Shown in pieces: positions 24,365 to 33,203 of a stretch of DNA of 64,000 bases; positions within the stretch are counted from its first letter, which is position 1; the number at the start of each line of letters is the position of its first letter. The stretch covers positions 6,157,501-6,221,500 of the forward strand of contig NZ_CP029008.1 of NCBI RefSeq assembly GCF_024585165.1, given 5' to 3'. Origin of the DNA: Bradyrhizobium sp. WBOS07 (lineage in GTDB: Bacteria > Pseudomonadota > Alphaproteobacteria > Rhizobiales > Xanthobacteraceae). The notes under the pieces were generated by a model, which ran no database searches, was not told the DNA's origin, and saw nothing but the letters and a program-made list of their open reading frames with translations. The translations under genes were made by a program, and so were the position numbers.

Positions 24365-25948
24365 ATGAACAAGTTCGACCGGCAGGGCAATTCTGCCGAC
24401 ACCCAGACTTTGCCCGACGACATCGCCGAGGAGCTGTCCCGGCTGCCGAGCGAGGTCATCAGCGTCGACGACGCCCCGTCCATCACGCCGCCGGCGCCGC
24501 TGTCGCAGGACGAGGTCCGCACCATCGTCATCAGCCTGATGCTGACGATGTTCCTGGCGGCGCTCGATCAGACCATCGTGGCGACCGCGCTGCCGACCAT
24601 CGGGCGCCAGTTCAACGACGTCTCCAATCTCTCCTGGGTCATCACTGCCTATCTGCTCGCCTCGACCGCGGTCGCGCCGGTGTTCGGCACGCTCAGCGAC
24701 ATCTACGGCCGCCGCGCCATGATCATCATCTCGCTCAGCCTGTTCGTGGCGGGCTCGGTGCTGTGCGCGATCGCGCCGAACATGCCGATGCTGATCCTGG
24801 CGCGCGGTCTGCAGGGCCTGGGCGGCGGCGGCATCATGCCCGTCGTTCAGACCGTGATCTCGGACGTCGTGTCCCCGCGCGAGCGCGGCCAGTACCAGGC
24901 CTATTTCTCCAGCGTCTGGATGGTCGGCGGCATTTTGGGCCCGGTCATCGGCGGCGTGTTCGCCGAGCACCTGCATTGGTCGATGATTTTCTGGATCAAC
25001 CTGCCGCTCACGGTTGCGGCGCTCGCGCTGTTGCTGCCGAACATGAAGAAGATCCCGGTGTTCCACCGCAAGCGCAAGGTCGACTGGCTCGGCGGCGTGC
25101 TGCTGATGGCCTCGGCCGTCGTCTTCATGCTGGTGCTGACCTGGGGCGGCACGCGCTATGCCTGGCTGTCGCCGACCGTGCTGGCGATGGTGGGCGGCGC
25201 CGTCGCGCTCGCGGTCAGCTTCGTGTGGCACGCGCGCCGCGCCGATGAGCCGTTCCTGCCGCTGCCGTTGCTCGGCGGAAGCGTCGTGCCGTTCGGGCTG
25301 ATGGCCGGCGGTTGCGCGCTCGGCGCCATCACGGGCCTCACGGTTCAGCTCCCGCTCTACTACGAATCCGTCTACCACCTCAGCGCCAGCGAGGCGGGCC
25401 TTGCGCTCATTCCGCTCGCGGCCGTCTCGACCGTTGGCGCGGCCGTTGCCGGCCGCACCATGGCGCGGGCCAAGCACTACAAGCGCGTCGCCATCGTCGG
25501 CACCTCCTGGGCCGCGCTGTGTGGCCTCGGCCTCACGCTGACGACGCTGCCGCTATGGGGCCTGCTGACGCTGATGGCGGCGTTTGCGCTCGGTCTCGGC
25601 ACCACCTTTCCGGTTTGCGTGGTCTCGGTGCAGAATTCGGTCGCGCGGGCGCAGGTCGGCACCATCACCGGCGCCTTGAACTTCTTCCGCTCGCTGATGT
25701 CGTCCTTCACGGTCGCCGCCTTCGCGGCGATCCTGCTGATCGCGCTCGGCATCGACGTTCCGCTCGCCGGCGAGCATCATGCCGCAGGCAGCGTCGCCAT
25801 TCCCGCCGACGACATGCGGCACGCCTTCCGCTACGTGTTCGGCGCCGCCACCGCGCTGATGACTGCTGCTGCACTCTGCCTGATTGCGATGGAGGAGCGG
25901 CCGCTGGCCGGGCCTTCGGCGAAGCAACCCGTCGAGATGGCGGAATAG
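24365..25948 (+). CDS. DHA2-family drug efflux MFS transporter (14 TM)
   Basis: 527 residues with a cytoplasmic N-terminus of about 55 residues and 14 predicted membrane helices. DHA2 motifs are clear: LDQTIVATALPTI in TM1, GTLSDIYGRRAMIIIS loop, ARGLQGLGGGGIMPVVQTVI in TM4, and SVWMVGGILGPVIGG (motif C, antiporter signature) in TM5. It probably exports hydrophobic drugs in exchange for protons. It stops only 3 nt before the convergent histidine kinase gene. No adaptor (EmrA-like) or regulator gene is adjacent. Confidence 0.92.
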   Translation: MNKFDRQGNSADTQTLPDDIAEELSRLPSEVISVDDAPSITPPAPLSQDEVRTIVISLMLTMFLAALDQTIVATALPTIGRQFNDVSNLSWVITAYLLASTAVAPVFGTLSDIYGRRAMIIISLSLFVAGSVLCAIAPNMPMLILARGLQGLGGGGIMPVVQTVISDVVSPRERGQYQAYFSSVWMVGGILGPVIGGVFAEHLHWSMIFWINLPLTVAALALLLPNMKKIPVFHRKRKVDWLGGVLLMASAVVFMLVLTWGGTRYAWLSPTVLAMVGGAVALAVSFVWHARRADEPFLPLPLLGGSVVPFGLMAGGCALGAITGLTVQLPLYYESVYHLSASEAGLALIPLAAVSTVGAAVAGRTMARAKHYKRVAIVGTSWAALCGLGLTLTTLPLWGLLTLMAAFALGLGTTFPVCVVSVQNSVARAQVGTITGALNFFRSLMSSFTVAAFAAILLIALGIDVPLAGEHHAAGSVAIPADDMRHAFRYVFGAATALMTAAALCLIAMEERPLAGPSAKQPVEMAE

Positions 25949-25951
25949 GGC

Positions 25952-27910
25952 TCAGCCCGCAGCATCCGGGAAGCTGCTCTTCCGCGGCAACAGAATCGTG
26001 AATTCGGTGAACGCGCCGGGCTTGGTCGCGACCTCGATCGTGCCGCCATGCTGCTTCACCACGATGTCGTGGCTCATCGACAGCCCGAGGCCTGTGCCTT
26101 CGCCGGCCGGCTTGGTGGTGAAGAACGGGTCGAACATCTTCTCCTTCACCTCGTCCGGGATGCCGGTGCCGTTGTCGCGAATGCGGATCTCGACCTGATC
26201 GCCGCGGTCGCGGGTCGCGGCGGTCACGACCGGCTCGTAACCGGCCGCGTCGCTCTCCGCCTTGCGCCTGGCGACCGCATGGAATCCGTTTCCGATCAGG
26301 TTCAGCAGCACCCGCGTGATCTCCTGCGGGAACAATTCGGCCGAGCCGGCCGCCGGATCGAGGTCGCGTTCGAGCGTCACGTCGAATTGCGGCTGCTCGG
26401 CCCGCGCGCCGTGATAGGCGAGGTTGAGGCTTTCCTCGACCACCGCGTTGATGTCGCTCAGGCGCTGCTCGCCGCCGCCCTCGCGCGAATGCAGCAGCAT
26501 GTTCTTGACGATGGAATCGGCGCGCCGTCCGTGCTGCACGATCCGGCCGAGATTGTCCTTCAGAAGTCCCGTGAGCTCGTCGACATCGGCGCGAACGTCG
26601 GTTGCGAGGGCGACCGGCGCCAGCACCTCGTTCAGCTCGTCGGTCAATTCGGCCGAGAGCGAGGCAAAATTGTTGACGAAGTTGAGCGGGTTCTTGATCT
26701 CGTGCGCGATGCCGGCGGTGAGCTGGCCGAGCGATGCCAGCTTCTCGGTCTGCACCAGCCGGTCCTGCGCGGCGCGCAGATCCTCGAGCGACCTGGCGAG
26801 CTCTTCGGTGCGGCGCGCGACTTCGTTGAACAGGCTGACATTCTTGATCGCGATCACGGCCTGATCGGCGAAGGTCTGCAGCAGGCGCACGTGATGCTCG
26901 GCGAAGGTACCCGTCGCACGGCGCGTCGCGATGATGATGCCGATCGCCTCGCCCTCGCTCATCAAGGGCGCGAACAGCATGCTGCGATAGCCGCGGGCAC
27001 GCGCGATGTCGCGCGCGGCCGGCTCGAGCTCGGTGTCGGTCAGTTGCGCCGCCGTGCCATTGGCGATGAGCCCGTAAGGCGGAAACCGCGCGAACGGCAC
27101 CGGGAACGAGGCCTGGAGGACGCGATCGCCGGCCGGATCGGTCGGGGTGAACGCGGCAAGATGCGCGGCGCCATCGACACAGCGCAGCACCGCCGTCGAG
27201 AAGCCGCCGATCAGACGGTTGGCGTTGGCGGCGATGGCGTCGAACACCGGCTGCACGTCGGACGGCGAGGCGGCCATCACCTTCAGGATGTCGGCTGTCG
27301 CGGTCTGGCGCTCCAGCGCGGCCTTGGTCTCGTTGAACAGGCGCGCATTCTCGATCGCGATCACGGCCTGGTCGGCGAAGGTCTGGAGTAGTTGCACGAG
27401 GTCGGGTGCGAACGCGCCCGGCTCAGCGCGCGTGACGCTGATCATGCCGACCGGCGTGCCCCGGTTCATCAGCGGCATGAACAGCACGCTGCGGAAGCCG
27501 CGCAGCCGCGCCAGCTCGCGGTTCAGCTCCGGAACGTCGTCGGCCTCGCTGTCGGGAAACTGGATCGTCTTGCCGTCGCGCACCAGCGCGAAGGTCGGAA
27601 ACTCCGCGATCTTGCGCGGGAACGAGGCCTTCAGCCCTTCGTCCGCCTCCGGGCTGGTCGGCGTGTAGGCCACCAGGTGCAGCTCGTCGCCGACGAACTG
27701 GAGCACGGTGGCGGAGAAGCCGCCCAGCAGGCGCCTGGAGCTCGACGCAATCGCGGCGAAGACCGGACGGGCGTCGGAGGGCGAGGCCGCGATATTGCGC
27801 AGGATCTCGGCGCTGGCGCTCTGGCGATCGCGCGCAATCGCCAGCTCGCTGCGCAGCCGCGCGTTCTCGGCGGCGAGCCCAGCGGCGATATCGTTCGGAG
27901 AGTTGGCCAT
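25952..27910 (-). CDS. Soluble sensor histidine kinase with two GAF domains
   Basis: 652 residues from ATG 27910 (an in-frame start 12 codons upstream lacks support). After a short coiled coil come two GAF domains that are clear duplicates: both begin with ASPSD(A/V)(R/Q)PVF and end LLQTFADQAVIAI. A coiled coil leads into HisKA with the phospho-acceptor His403 in GIAHEIKNPLNFV, then HATPase_c with IRDNGTGIPDEV and FTTKPAGEGTGLGLS. No TM helix, so it senses a cytosolic signal. No response regulator is adjacent. The ligand of the GAF domains is unknown; the duplicated GAF pair is usual for this orphan kinase group in Bradyrhizobium. Confidence 0.93.
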   Translation of the reverse strand: MANSPNDIAAGLAAENARLRSELAIARDRQSASAEILRNIAASPSDARPVFAAIASSSRRLLGGFSATVLQFVGDELHLVAYTPTSPEADEGLKASFPRKIAEFPTFALVRDGKTIQFPDSEADDVPELNRELARLRGFRSVLFMPLMNRGTPVGMISVTRAEPGAFAPDLVQLLQTFADQAVIAIENARLFNETKAALERQTATADILKVMAASPSDVQPVFDAIAANANRLIGGFSTAVLRCVDGAAHLAAFTPTDPAGDRVLQASFPVPFARFPPYGLIANGTAAQLTDTELEPAARDIARARGYRSMLFAPLMSEGEAIGIIIATRRATGTFAEHHVRLLQTFADQAVIAIKNVSLFNEVARRTEELARSLEDLRAAQDRLVQTEKLASLGQLTAGIAHEIKNPLNFVNNFASLSAELTDELNEVLAPVALATDVRADVDELTGLLKDNLGRIVQHGRRADSIVKNMLLHSREGGGEQRLSDINAVVEESLNLAYHGARAEQPQFDVTLERDLDPAAGSAELFPQEITRVLLNLIGNGFHAVARRKAESDAAGYEPVVTAATRDRGDQVEIRIRDNGTGIPDEVKEKMFDPFFTTKPAGEGTGLGLSMSHDIVVKQHGGTIEVATKPGAFTEFTILLPRKSSFPDAAG

Positions 27911-27993
27911 TCCTGATCCGGCTTGATGCCGCGACAGGCGCGGCACAAGGCCGGATTATCACATCTTTCGCGGCGGGAGCCAGCGTCGGGGTT

Positions 27994-28018
27994 CACCTCT
28001 CCCCGCTGGGGAGAGGTG
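27994..28018 (-). terminator. Perfect 11-bp hairpin after TPP-enzyme gene
   Basis: CACCTCTCCCC (27994-28004) and GGGGAGAGGTG (28008-28018) pair perfectly around GCT, 40 nt downstream of the stop of the leftward TPP-enzyme gene. The sequence type is common in Bradyrhizobium intergenic DNA. No T tract, so it may be a repeat as well as a terminator. Confidence 0.5.
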
Positions 28019-28057
28019 GGCGGCGCAAGCAGTTGGACGCCATCGTGGACGCCCGGC

Positions 28058-29692
28058 TCACGTGCCCGGCCGCGACACCTCGGTCTCCTTCGTTGTGATG
28101 AACTCCAGCAGCACCGGCACGCCTTCCTGCGTCTTCTGGATGCCGCGCTTGATCGCGGGGATGATGTCCTCCGGCCTTGTCACCCGCTCGCCATAGCCGC
28201 CGAAGGCGCGCGCCATCGCGGCGTAGTCGCCGGAAATGTCGGTCGAGCGATATTTCTCGGTCGAGATCGGCATCACTTTCAGCTCGATCGCCATCGAGAA
28301 ATTGTTGAGCAGGATCGACATGATCGGGATGCGCTCGCGCACCGCGGACTCGAAATCCATGCCGGTGAAGCCGATGGCCGCATCGCCCCAGACATTGATG
28401 CAGAGCTTGTCGGGCTTTGCGAGCTTGGCGCCCATCGCGAGCCCCAGGCCGTAGCCGAGCTGCGTCGTCTTGCCCCAGCCGAGATAGGTGAGGGGCTTCG
28501 TCGACTTCCAGAACGGCGAGAGCTGGTCGCGCGGGCTGCCGGCATCGTGCGTGATGATGGTGTTGTCGATATCGACGGTGTGCTGCAAATCCCACAGCAC
28601 GCGATAGGGGCTGAGCGGGGAGTCGTTGCTGGTGAGCTTCGGCATCCATTTCGCCAGCCATTCCTGATGCGAGGCCGTGATCTCGGCCGCGACCGCCGAC
28701 GCGTCGCGATCCGTGGTGACTGTCCTGCCGATCTCCTCCAGCAGCGCGTCGAGCACCAGACCGGCATCACCGACCAGGCCGATCTTCGCTTCCACATCCT
28801 TGTTGAGGTGGTTAGGATCGAGCGTGGAATGGATGATGGTCTTGCCCTTCGGCATCGCGATGCCGAAATTCGTTTCGGTGAACGAGCAGCCGATGCCGAA
28901 GATGACGTCGGCTTCGCCGAGGAATTTCGGCACCGCGCGCGGCACTGCGAGGCCGCCGGAGCCGAGCGAGAGCGGATGCGTTTCCGGGAACGAGGATTTG
29001 CCTCCCAAGCTGGTGGTGACGGGAATCGCCAGCCGCTCGGCGAGCCGCTTCAGCTGCGGCCAGGCCTGCGCGTAATGCACGCCCTGGCCGGCATAGATCA
29101 CCGGCCGCTTGGCATTGACGAGCAGGCTGGCGGCCTCCTTGACGTGCACGGGATCGGCGCCGTAGCGCGTGCGCAGCACCGGCGTGTAGTCGAGCGGCTC
29201 CGGCACCTCCTCGTTCCACATGTCCGCGGGGATCTCGACGATGACGGGCCCGCCGCGGCCGTTCTTCAACTTGGTGAAGGCGCGGCGGAAGATGTTGGCG
29301 ACCTCAGCCGCCAGGATGATCGGCTCGGACGACTTCGCGAACGGCTTCATGGCCTCGCTGGAATTGAAGTTCGGCTCGATATGCGCCAGCCGGCGCTGAT
29401 AGCCCATCGGCAGCACCAGCACGGGCACGGATTCGCCGAAGCATTGCGCGACGCCGCCCATCGCATTCTCCGCGCCGGGCCCATGCTGCATGCAGAACGC
29501 GCCGATCGAGCGCCCCGAGGTGACGCGCGAGATCGCATCGGCCATGTGGATGCCGACGCGTTCCTGCCGCACCATCACGGGGCGGATCTCGGCCTTCGCC
29601 GCATGCTCGATCAGATGGTTGACCGGATAGCCGCAGAGGATCTCGATCCCCTCGCGCCGCATGATTTCCGCAATGGCGGTGCCGAGCTTCAT
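28058..29692 (-). CDS. Thiamine-pyrophosphate-dependent enzyme, acetolactate-synthase-like
   Basis: 544 residues with the three-domain fold of TPP-dependent decarboxylases/synthases. N-terminal PYR domain: GYPVNHLIEHAAK and the catalytic Glu in VMVRQERVGIHMADA. Central domain: VIYAGQGVHYAQAW. C-terminal PP domain: TPP-Mg motif beginning GDAAIGFTGMDFESAVRE and ending LNNFSM. Substrate cannot be read from sequence; acetolactate synthase large subunit, benzoylformate decarboxylase and similar enzymes share these motifs, and there is no acetolactate synthase small subunit gene beside it. The ribosome binding site GGGAGAGAG lies 5 nt before the ATG and is complementary to a stretch upstream (see the leader hairpin). 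Confidence 0.88.
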   Translation of the reverse strand: MKLGTAIAEIMRREGIEILCGYPVNHLIEHAAKAEIRPVMVRQERVGIHMADAISRVTSGRSIGAFCMQHGPGAENAMGGVAQCFGESVPVLVLPMGYQRRLAHIEPNFNSSEAMKPFAKSSEPIILAAEVANIFRRAFTKLKNGRGGPVIVEIPADMWNEEVPEPLDYTPVLRTRYGADPVHVKEAASLLVNAKRPVIYAGQGVHYAQAWPQLKRLAERLAIPVTTSLGGKSSFPETHPLSLGSGGLAVPRAVPKFLGEADVIFGIGCSFTETNFGIAMPKGKTIIHSTLDPNHLNKDVEAKIGLVGDAGLVLDALLEEIGRTVTTDRDASAVAAEITASHQEWLAKWMPKLTSNDSPLSPYRVLWDLQHTVDIDNTIITHDAGSPRDQLSPFWKSTKPLTYLGWGKTTQLGYGLGLAMGAKLAKPDKLCINVWGDAAIGFTGMDFESAVRERIPIMSILLNNFSMAIELKVMPISTEKYRSTDISGDYAAMARAFGGYGERVTRPEDIIPAIKRGIQKTQEGVPVLLEFITTKETEVSRPGT

Positions 29693-29697
29693 GGCGT

Positions 29698-29744
29698 CTC
29701 TCTCCCTGGCAAGGCCGGTTGACCCGGCTGGTTGGGGGAGAGAG
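29698..29744 (-). promoter_or_regulatory. Leader hairpin sequestering the Shine-Dalgarno of the TPP-enzyme gene
   Basis: On the minus strand CTCTCTCCC (29744-29736) is perfectly complementary to the ribosome binding site GGGAGAGAG (29706-29698), which lies 5 nt before the start codon. Inside, GCCGG and CCGGC (29728-29724 and 29718-29714) form a second stem. Together they make a two-tier hairpin that could hide the ribosome binding site. It does not contain the CUGAGA core of a TPP riboswitch. Confidence 0.55.
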
Positions 29745-29882
29745 GATCAGGAAATGGCGAACTGAACAAGCTCCTGCGGTCGCAGCGATCGGATGTCAGC
29801 CATGCGGCCAGCCGACGACTCCACCAACAATCCATTGTGCTGCCCGACGGGCAAAACACCCCAGGGCTGGGTCGAGAGCCGT

Positions 29883-30412
29883 CAGCAAAAATATTCGTAT
29901 TTACAGAAATTCGCTTTTGCCGTACAAGCCTGGACATCCCGCCCGCCACAAGGGGCGTTTCGCGATCGTCACGAGACGCGGGCCGGGATGCGGTGGCCGC
30001 GACGGCGTCGGCGCGCGATGGGCTTGCAGGGCGGGAAACCGTGAGCAACGACAGGGGCGATACGACACGGCACTGACAGCGTCCTTGTTCGGTCTCGGCA
30101 GTGAGCGCACGCCAGCTGTCGGGAACGCGGACGGGGATGTGCGCGGACGGAGAAGTCGTGTGGTCCTGACGCCCGGGGTTCTGGCGTCAAGTCTTGGCGG
30201 AGATGTGGCGGCCAACCGGCACGTGCATCGATCATCCGCAAGGCGACGGGGGCAATAGTGCAACGCTCCCCGGGGAGAGCACGAAGGACACCGTGAAAAC
30301 CATCGCGCAGGGAAGGCCGGATGTTCCGGCATCACCTGTCGTCCACCCCGTGCGCTTTTTTGAAGCACACGCGGGACTTCGGGTGCCAGCCGGCGCCCGG
30401 CCTTCCCTGCGC
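29883..30412. repeat. Bradyrhizobiaceae dispersed intergenic repeat (about 530 nt)
   Basis: This stretch has no convincing gene. It reads as a composite repeat I recognise from many Bradyrhizobium intergenic regions, with blocks such as CCGTACAAGCCTGGACATCC, AAGTCTTGGCGGAGATGTGG and GCTCCCCGGGGAGAGCACGA. The right end carries a perfect 16-bp inverted repeat (30305-30320 with 30397-30412) enclosing 76 nt, with GCAGGGAAGGCCGG at its heart. Several open frames through it are shadows. Recognition is from memory; copy number must be confirmed by search. Confidence 0.6.
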
Positions 30413-30505
30413 CCTCGCTTTCGATAAGGGCGGAAGCGGACAGCAAAGCTCGGGCGAAACGCGCCGCGAGGATGAGCAGTCATGTCCATCGCCATAAATC
30501 GGTCG

Positions 30506-30664
30506 CGTGCCCCGGACGCAGCGCAGCGTCCCCGGCGATGCGAAGCATCGTCCGGTGCGGTGCGCTGCAGAGCCGGGGCCCATGTCGCAGAGCGCGATCA
30601 TCGGAAAGATGGGTCCCGGCTCTGCGCCGCAACGTGAAGGACGTTGCAGCGCGTCCGGGACACG
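30506..30664. repeat. Long palindromic repeat downstream of the beta-CASP gene
   Basis: Outer arms CGTGCCCCGGACGC (30506-30519) and GCGTCCGGGACACG (30651-30664) match at 13 of 14 positions; inner arms 30567-30583 and 30609-30625 (core AGAGCCGGG) match at 16 of 17. The element resembles another widespread Bradyrhizobium palindrome. It begins 27 nt after the stop of the leftward beta-CASP gene, so it could end that transcript. Confidence 0.6.
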
Positions 30665-30690
30665 AGAGACGCGGTCGCGACCGGCGTCCG

Positions 30691-32286
30691 CTACGCCTTC
30701 TCCTCCAGCGCGCGGCGCAGCCTTCGGATGATGACGCCGCGGGCGCGGTCGTCGGCAGCGGCTCCGATCCTGTCGCTGATGTCGAGCACGAGCTCGGACA
30801 TCTCGTTGTGCCAGTCGAGACGGGTCACGGCCTCCGGCGCGAGCCGCCGGCGGCGGCCGACGTCGAGCACGCGCGGCTCCGGCGCGGCGAGCTCGTAGAT
30901 GTCGTCCAGCATCGGCTGGTAGACCTTCGCCGCGGGAATGATGCGCCCGGCGACGCGCTCGGCGAGACCCGCGACCGCACTTTCCTCGCCGTGGACCAGG
31001 AACAGCCCGCGGGCGATGGGGCGGCGCGCCGCGATCCAGCTGGCCATGCCGGCGCCGTCGGCATGGCCCGAATATTCGTCGATCATGCGGATGCGGGCCG
31101 CGACCTTGATCTCGTCGCCCTGGATGCGGACCGCCTTGGCGCCGTTCTGAAGGAAGCGGCCGAGCGTGCCGTTGGCCTGGAAGCCGGCGAGCAGCACGGT
31201 GGAGCGCTCGTTCCACAGCCAGCGCTTCAGATGATGGCGGATGCGGCCGGCATCGCACATGCCGCTGGCGGCGATGATGATGTGGAAACCGGACAGGCGC
31301 ATGATCGCCTTGCTCTCGTCCGGGGTCTCGGTGAACTTGAGATGCGGCGAGTTGAGCAGGCGCGTGGCGTCGACCGACGGGTCGAGGCTCTCGGCATGGC
31401 GGCGAAACACTTCGGTGGCGCGGATCGCGAGCGGAGAATCGAGGAAGATCGGTGCGGTCGGAATCTCGCCGTGCTCCATCAGGTCGACGAGATCGACGAT
31501 CAGCTCCTGGGTGCGCTCGACCGCGAAGGCGGGCAGCAGCAGCGCGCCGCCGGCGGCCGCCGCATCGCGCACTTCGGCGGCGAGATGCTTGCGGCGCAGC
31601 GCAGGCGTGGTGGCCTCGCGTATCCGGTCGCCATAAGTCGCTTCCGAGATGACGTAGTCGAAATCGGTTGGCGCTTCGGGATCGGGCTGCAGCAGCTTTG
31701 CCTCCGGCCCGACGTCGCCGGAGAGCAGCACGCGCATCGGACGCGGCGCGCCGTGCTCGGCGATCTCCAGCTCGATCGAGGCCGAGCCGAGCAGATGGCC
31801 GGCGTTCCAGTAGCGCGCGCGGACGCCCGGGATCACGTCGGTCCAGCGTTCATAGTCGACCGCGCGAAACGATTGCAGCGATGCGATCGCATCGGCCTGC
31901 GTATAGATCGGGTGAACCTCCTTGCGACCGCGCGAGGCGTTGCGCCGGTTGAGCTGCGTGACTTCCGATTCCTGGATGCTGCCGGCGTCGGGCAGCATGT
32001 AGGAGCAGAGGTCGATCGTGCCGCGCGTTGCCAGGATCGGTCCCTCGAATCCCCCACGCACCAGCTTCGGCAACAGGCCGCTGTGGTCGATATGGGCATG
32101 CGTAAGCAGCACGGCATCGATGTCGGCGGGACGAAACGGAAAGGCGCCGTAATTGAGCTCCTTCAGCGTCTTCTGGCCCTGGAACAGGCCGCAATCGACC
32201 AGGAAGCGGCCGCTTGCGGTCTGGAACAGATAGCTCGACCCGGTCACGGTGCGGGCGGCACCGCAGAATCGAACGGTAATGCTCAT
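30691..32286 (-). CDS. MBL-fold/beta-CASP metallo-hydrolase, RNA-processing exonuclease type
   Basis: 531 residues. The metallo-beta-lactamase core has HAHIDHSG (His63 to His68), GHLLGSASIEL and LLSGDVG; the beta-CASP insertion runs from about residue 205 (ISEATYGDR) to SGHAD and FLVHGEE near the C-terminus. This is the COG1236/YSH1-like group of predicted RNA exo/endonucleases related to CPSF-73 and RNase J. Its ATG overlaps the PRPP synthetase stop (ATGA), making it the third gene of a tightly coupled operon with an AMP-phosphorylase-type enzyme. That context suggests RNA turnover feeding nucleotide salvage; nuclease activity itself is inferred from family. Confidence 0.92.
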   Translation of the reverse strand: MSITVRFCGAARTVTGSSYLFQTASGRFLVDCGLFQGQKTLKELNYGAFPFRPADIDAVLLTHAHIDHSGLLPKLVRGGFEGPILATRGTIDLCSYMLPDAGSIQESEVTQLNRRNASRGRKEVHPIYTQADAIASLQSFRAVDYERWTDVIPGVRARYWNAGHLLGSASIELEIAEHGAPRPMRVLLSGDVGPEAKLLQPDPEAPTDFDYVISEATYGDRIREATTPALRRKHLAAEVRDAAAAGGALLLPAFAVERTQELIVDLVDLMEHGEIPTAPIFLDSPLAIRATEVFRRHAESLDPSVDATRLLNSPHLKFTETPDESKAIMRLSGFHIIIAASGMCDAGRIRHHLKRWLWNERSTVLLAGFQANGTLGRFLQNGAKAVRIQGDEIKVAARIRMIDEYSGHADGAGMASWIAARRPIARGLFLVHGEESAVAGLAERVAGRIIPAAKVYQPMLDDIYELAAPEPRVLDVGRRRRLAPEAVTRLDWHNEMSELVLDISDRIGAAADDRARGVIIRRLRRALEEKA

Positions 32287-33203
32287 GGAATCGTCTCCGG
32301 AAGCTGTGTCGTCGGTAGTTCGGACCGCAAGGCGGCCGCAAGACTCTCGTCGAGCGCAATCGCATTGGTCGGATGCGGCACGCTGTCGGTCGAGCGGATC
32401 GACCGGATGCCGGCTTCAGTGAATGCAGGGATGATCGCCGGCGGAAACAGCGCGTGCGTCACGACCGCATCGACCGCGGTCGCGCCCATCGCCGCCAAGG
32501 CCCTGGCCGCGGCGATCAGCGTCGTGCCGGAAGAGACGATGTCGTCCACCAGCAGCGCGGGCCGTCCCGACAGCAGGCCGGGATCGGCAAAGCCAATGGA
32601 AACGGATCGATCGCCGTGCCGCGTCTTTCGCGCCACCGTGTGCTGCAATCGCAGCCGGCGCGCGATGTCGCTGACCCAGGGCTCGGACTCCATGTCGGGC
32701 CCGATTACGACGGTCGTGGGGTCGATGCCGCCCGTCGCCAGCGCGTTCGCGATCGCCGGCATGGCGGACAGGTTCTCCGCGTCGATACCTGGAAACACCG
32801 ATCTGATGTCGGCGGTGCGATGCAAATGCGCATCGACGGTGACGATGCGGTCGACGGTCCTTGCGAGCAGGCCGCCCATCGCATGCTGGCTGATGGCTTC
32901 GCCGGCATGAAAGGCAGCGTCCTGCCGCATATAGCAGAGATAGGGCGCGACCAGCACCAGCCGCTTCGCGCCGTCGCGCCGCAACGCTTCCGCGGCGAAT
33001 AGCAGGGCGATCAGCTTGTCATTGGGTTGATCGAGCGGGGCATAGAGCAAGGTGGTGTCGGCGGCGGGCGCGACGGTGACGCGCAGCTCGCCGTCGGGAA
33101 ACCGATGCACGGCGATCTCGGCGCAGGACAGCCGGAGCCGGGCCGAAAGGCGCTTCGCCGCATCGCGGCCGCCGGGCAATGTCTGGAGCGCGATCGTGCT
33201 CAC
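32283..33203 (-). CDS. PRPP synthetase homologue
   Basis: 306 residues, GTG start inside the stop of the phosphorylase gene. The two-domain PRTase fold is evident: [29 protein letters not shown] (ATP-binding region, closer to archaeal-type enzymes that keep GEAIS/GEPIS), VDAHLHRT in place of the canonical DLHAGQ, and the PRPP-binding loop [14 protein letters not shown]. The enzyme would make PRPP from a ribose phosphate and ATP. The sequence diverges from housekeeping Prs in the DLHA region, so this is probably a second, specialised copy. Its coupling to an AMP-phosphorylase-like gene makes a ribose-bisphosphate-related role possible. Confidence 0.85.
   Translation of the reverse strand: MSTIALQTLPGGRDAAKRLSARLRLSCAEIAVHRFPDGELRVTVAPAADTTLLYAPLDQPNDKLIALLFAAEALRRDGAKRLVLVAPYLCYMRQDAAFHAGEAISQHAMGGLLARTVDRIVTVDAHLHRTADIRSVFPGIDAENLSAMPAIANALATGGIDPTTVVIGPDMESEPWVSDIARRLRLQHTVARKTRHGDRSVSIGFADPGLLSGRPALLVDDIVSSGTTLIAAARALAAMGATAVDAVVTHALFPPAIIPAFTEAGIRSIRSTDSVPHPTNAIALDESLAAALRSELPTTQLPETIP

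Noticed and set aside
29693..29760. TPP riboswitch before the TPP-dependent enzyme
   Set aside because: The CUGAGA core and the second conserved arm are absent; only an RBS-occluding hairpin is seen.
29719..30495. Several small open frames on both strands
   Set aside because: They run through dispersed repeats, lack ribosome binding sites and overlap each other.
30472..32910. 812-residue plus-strand frame
   Set aside because: Antisense to the beta-CASP and PRPP synthetase genes and crosses a palindromic repeat; no recognisable motif.
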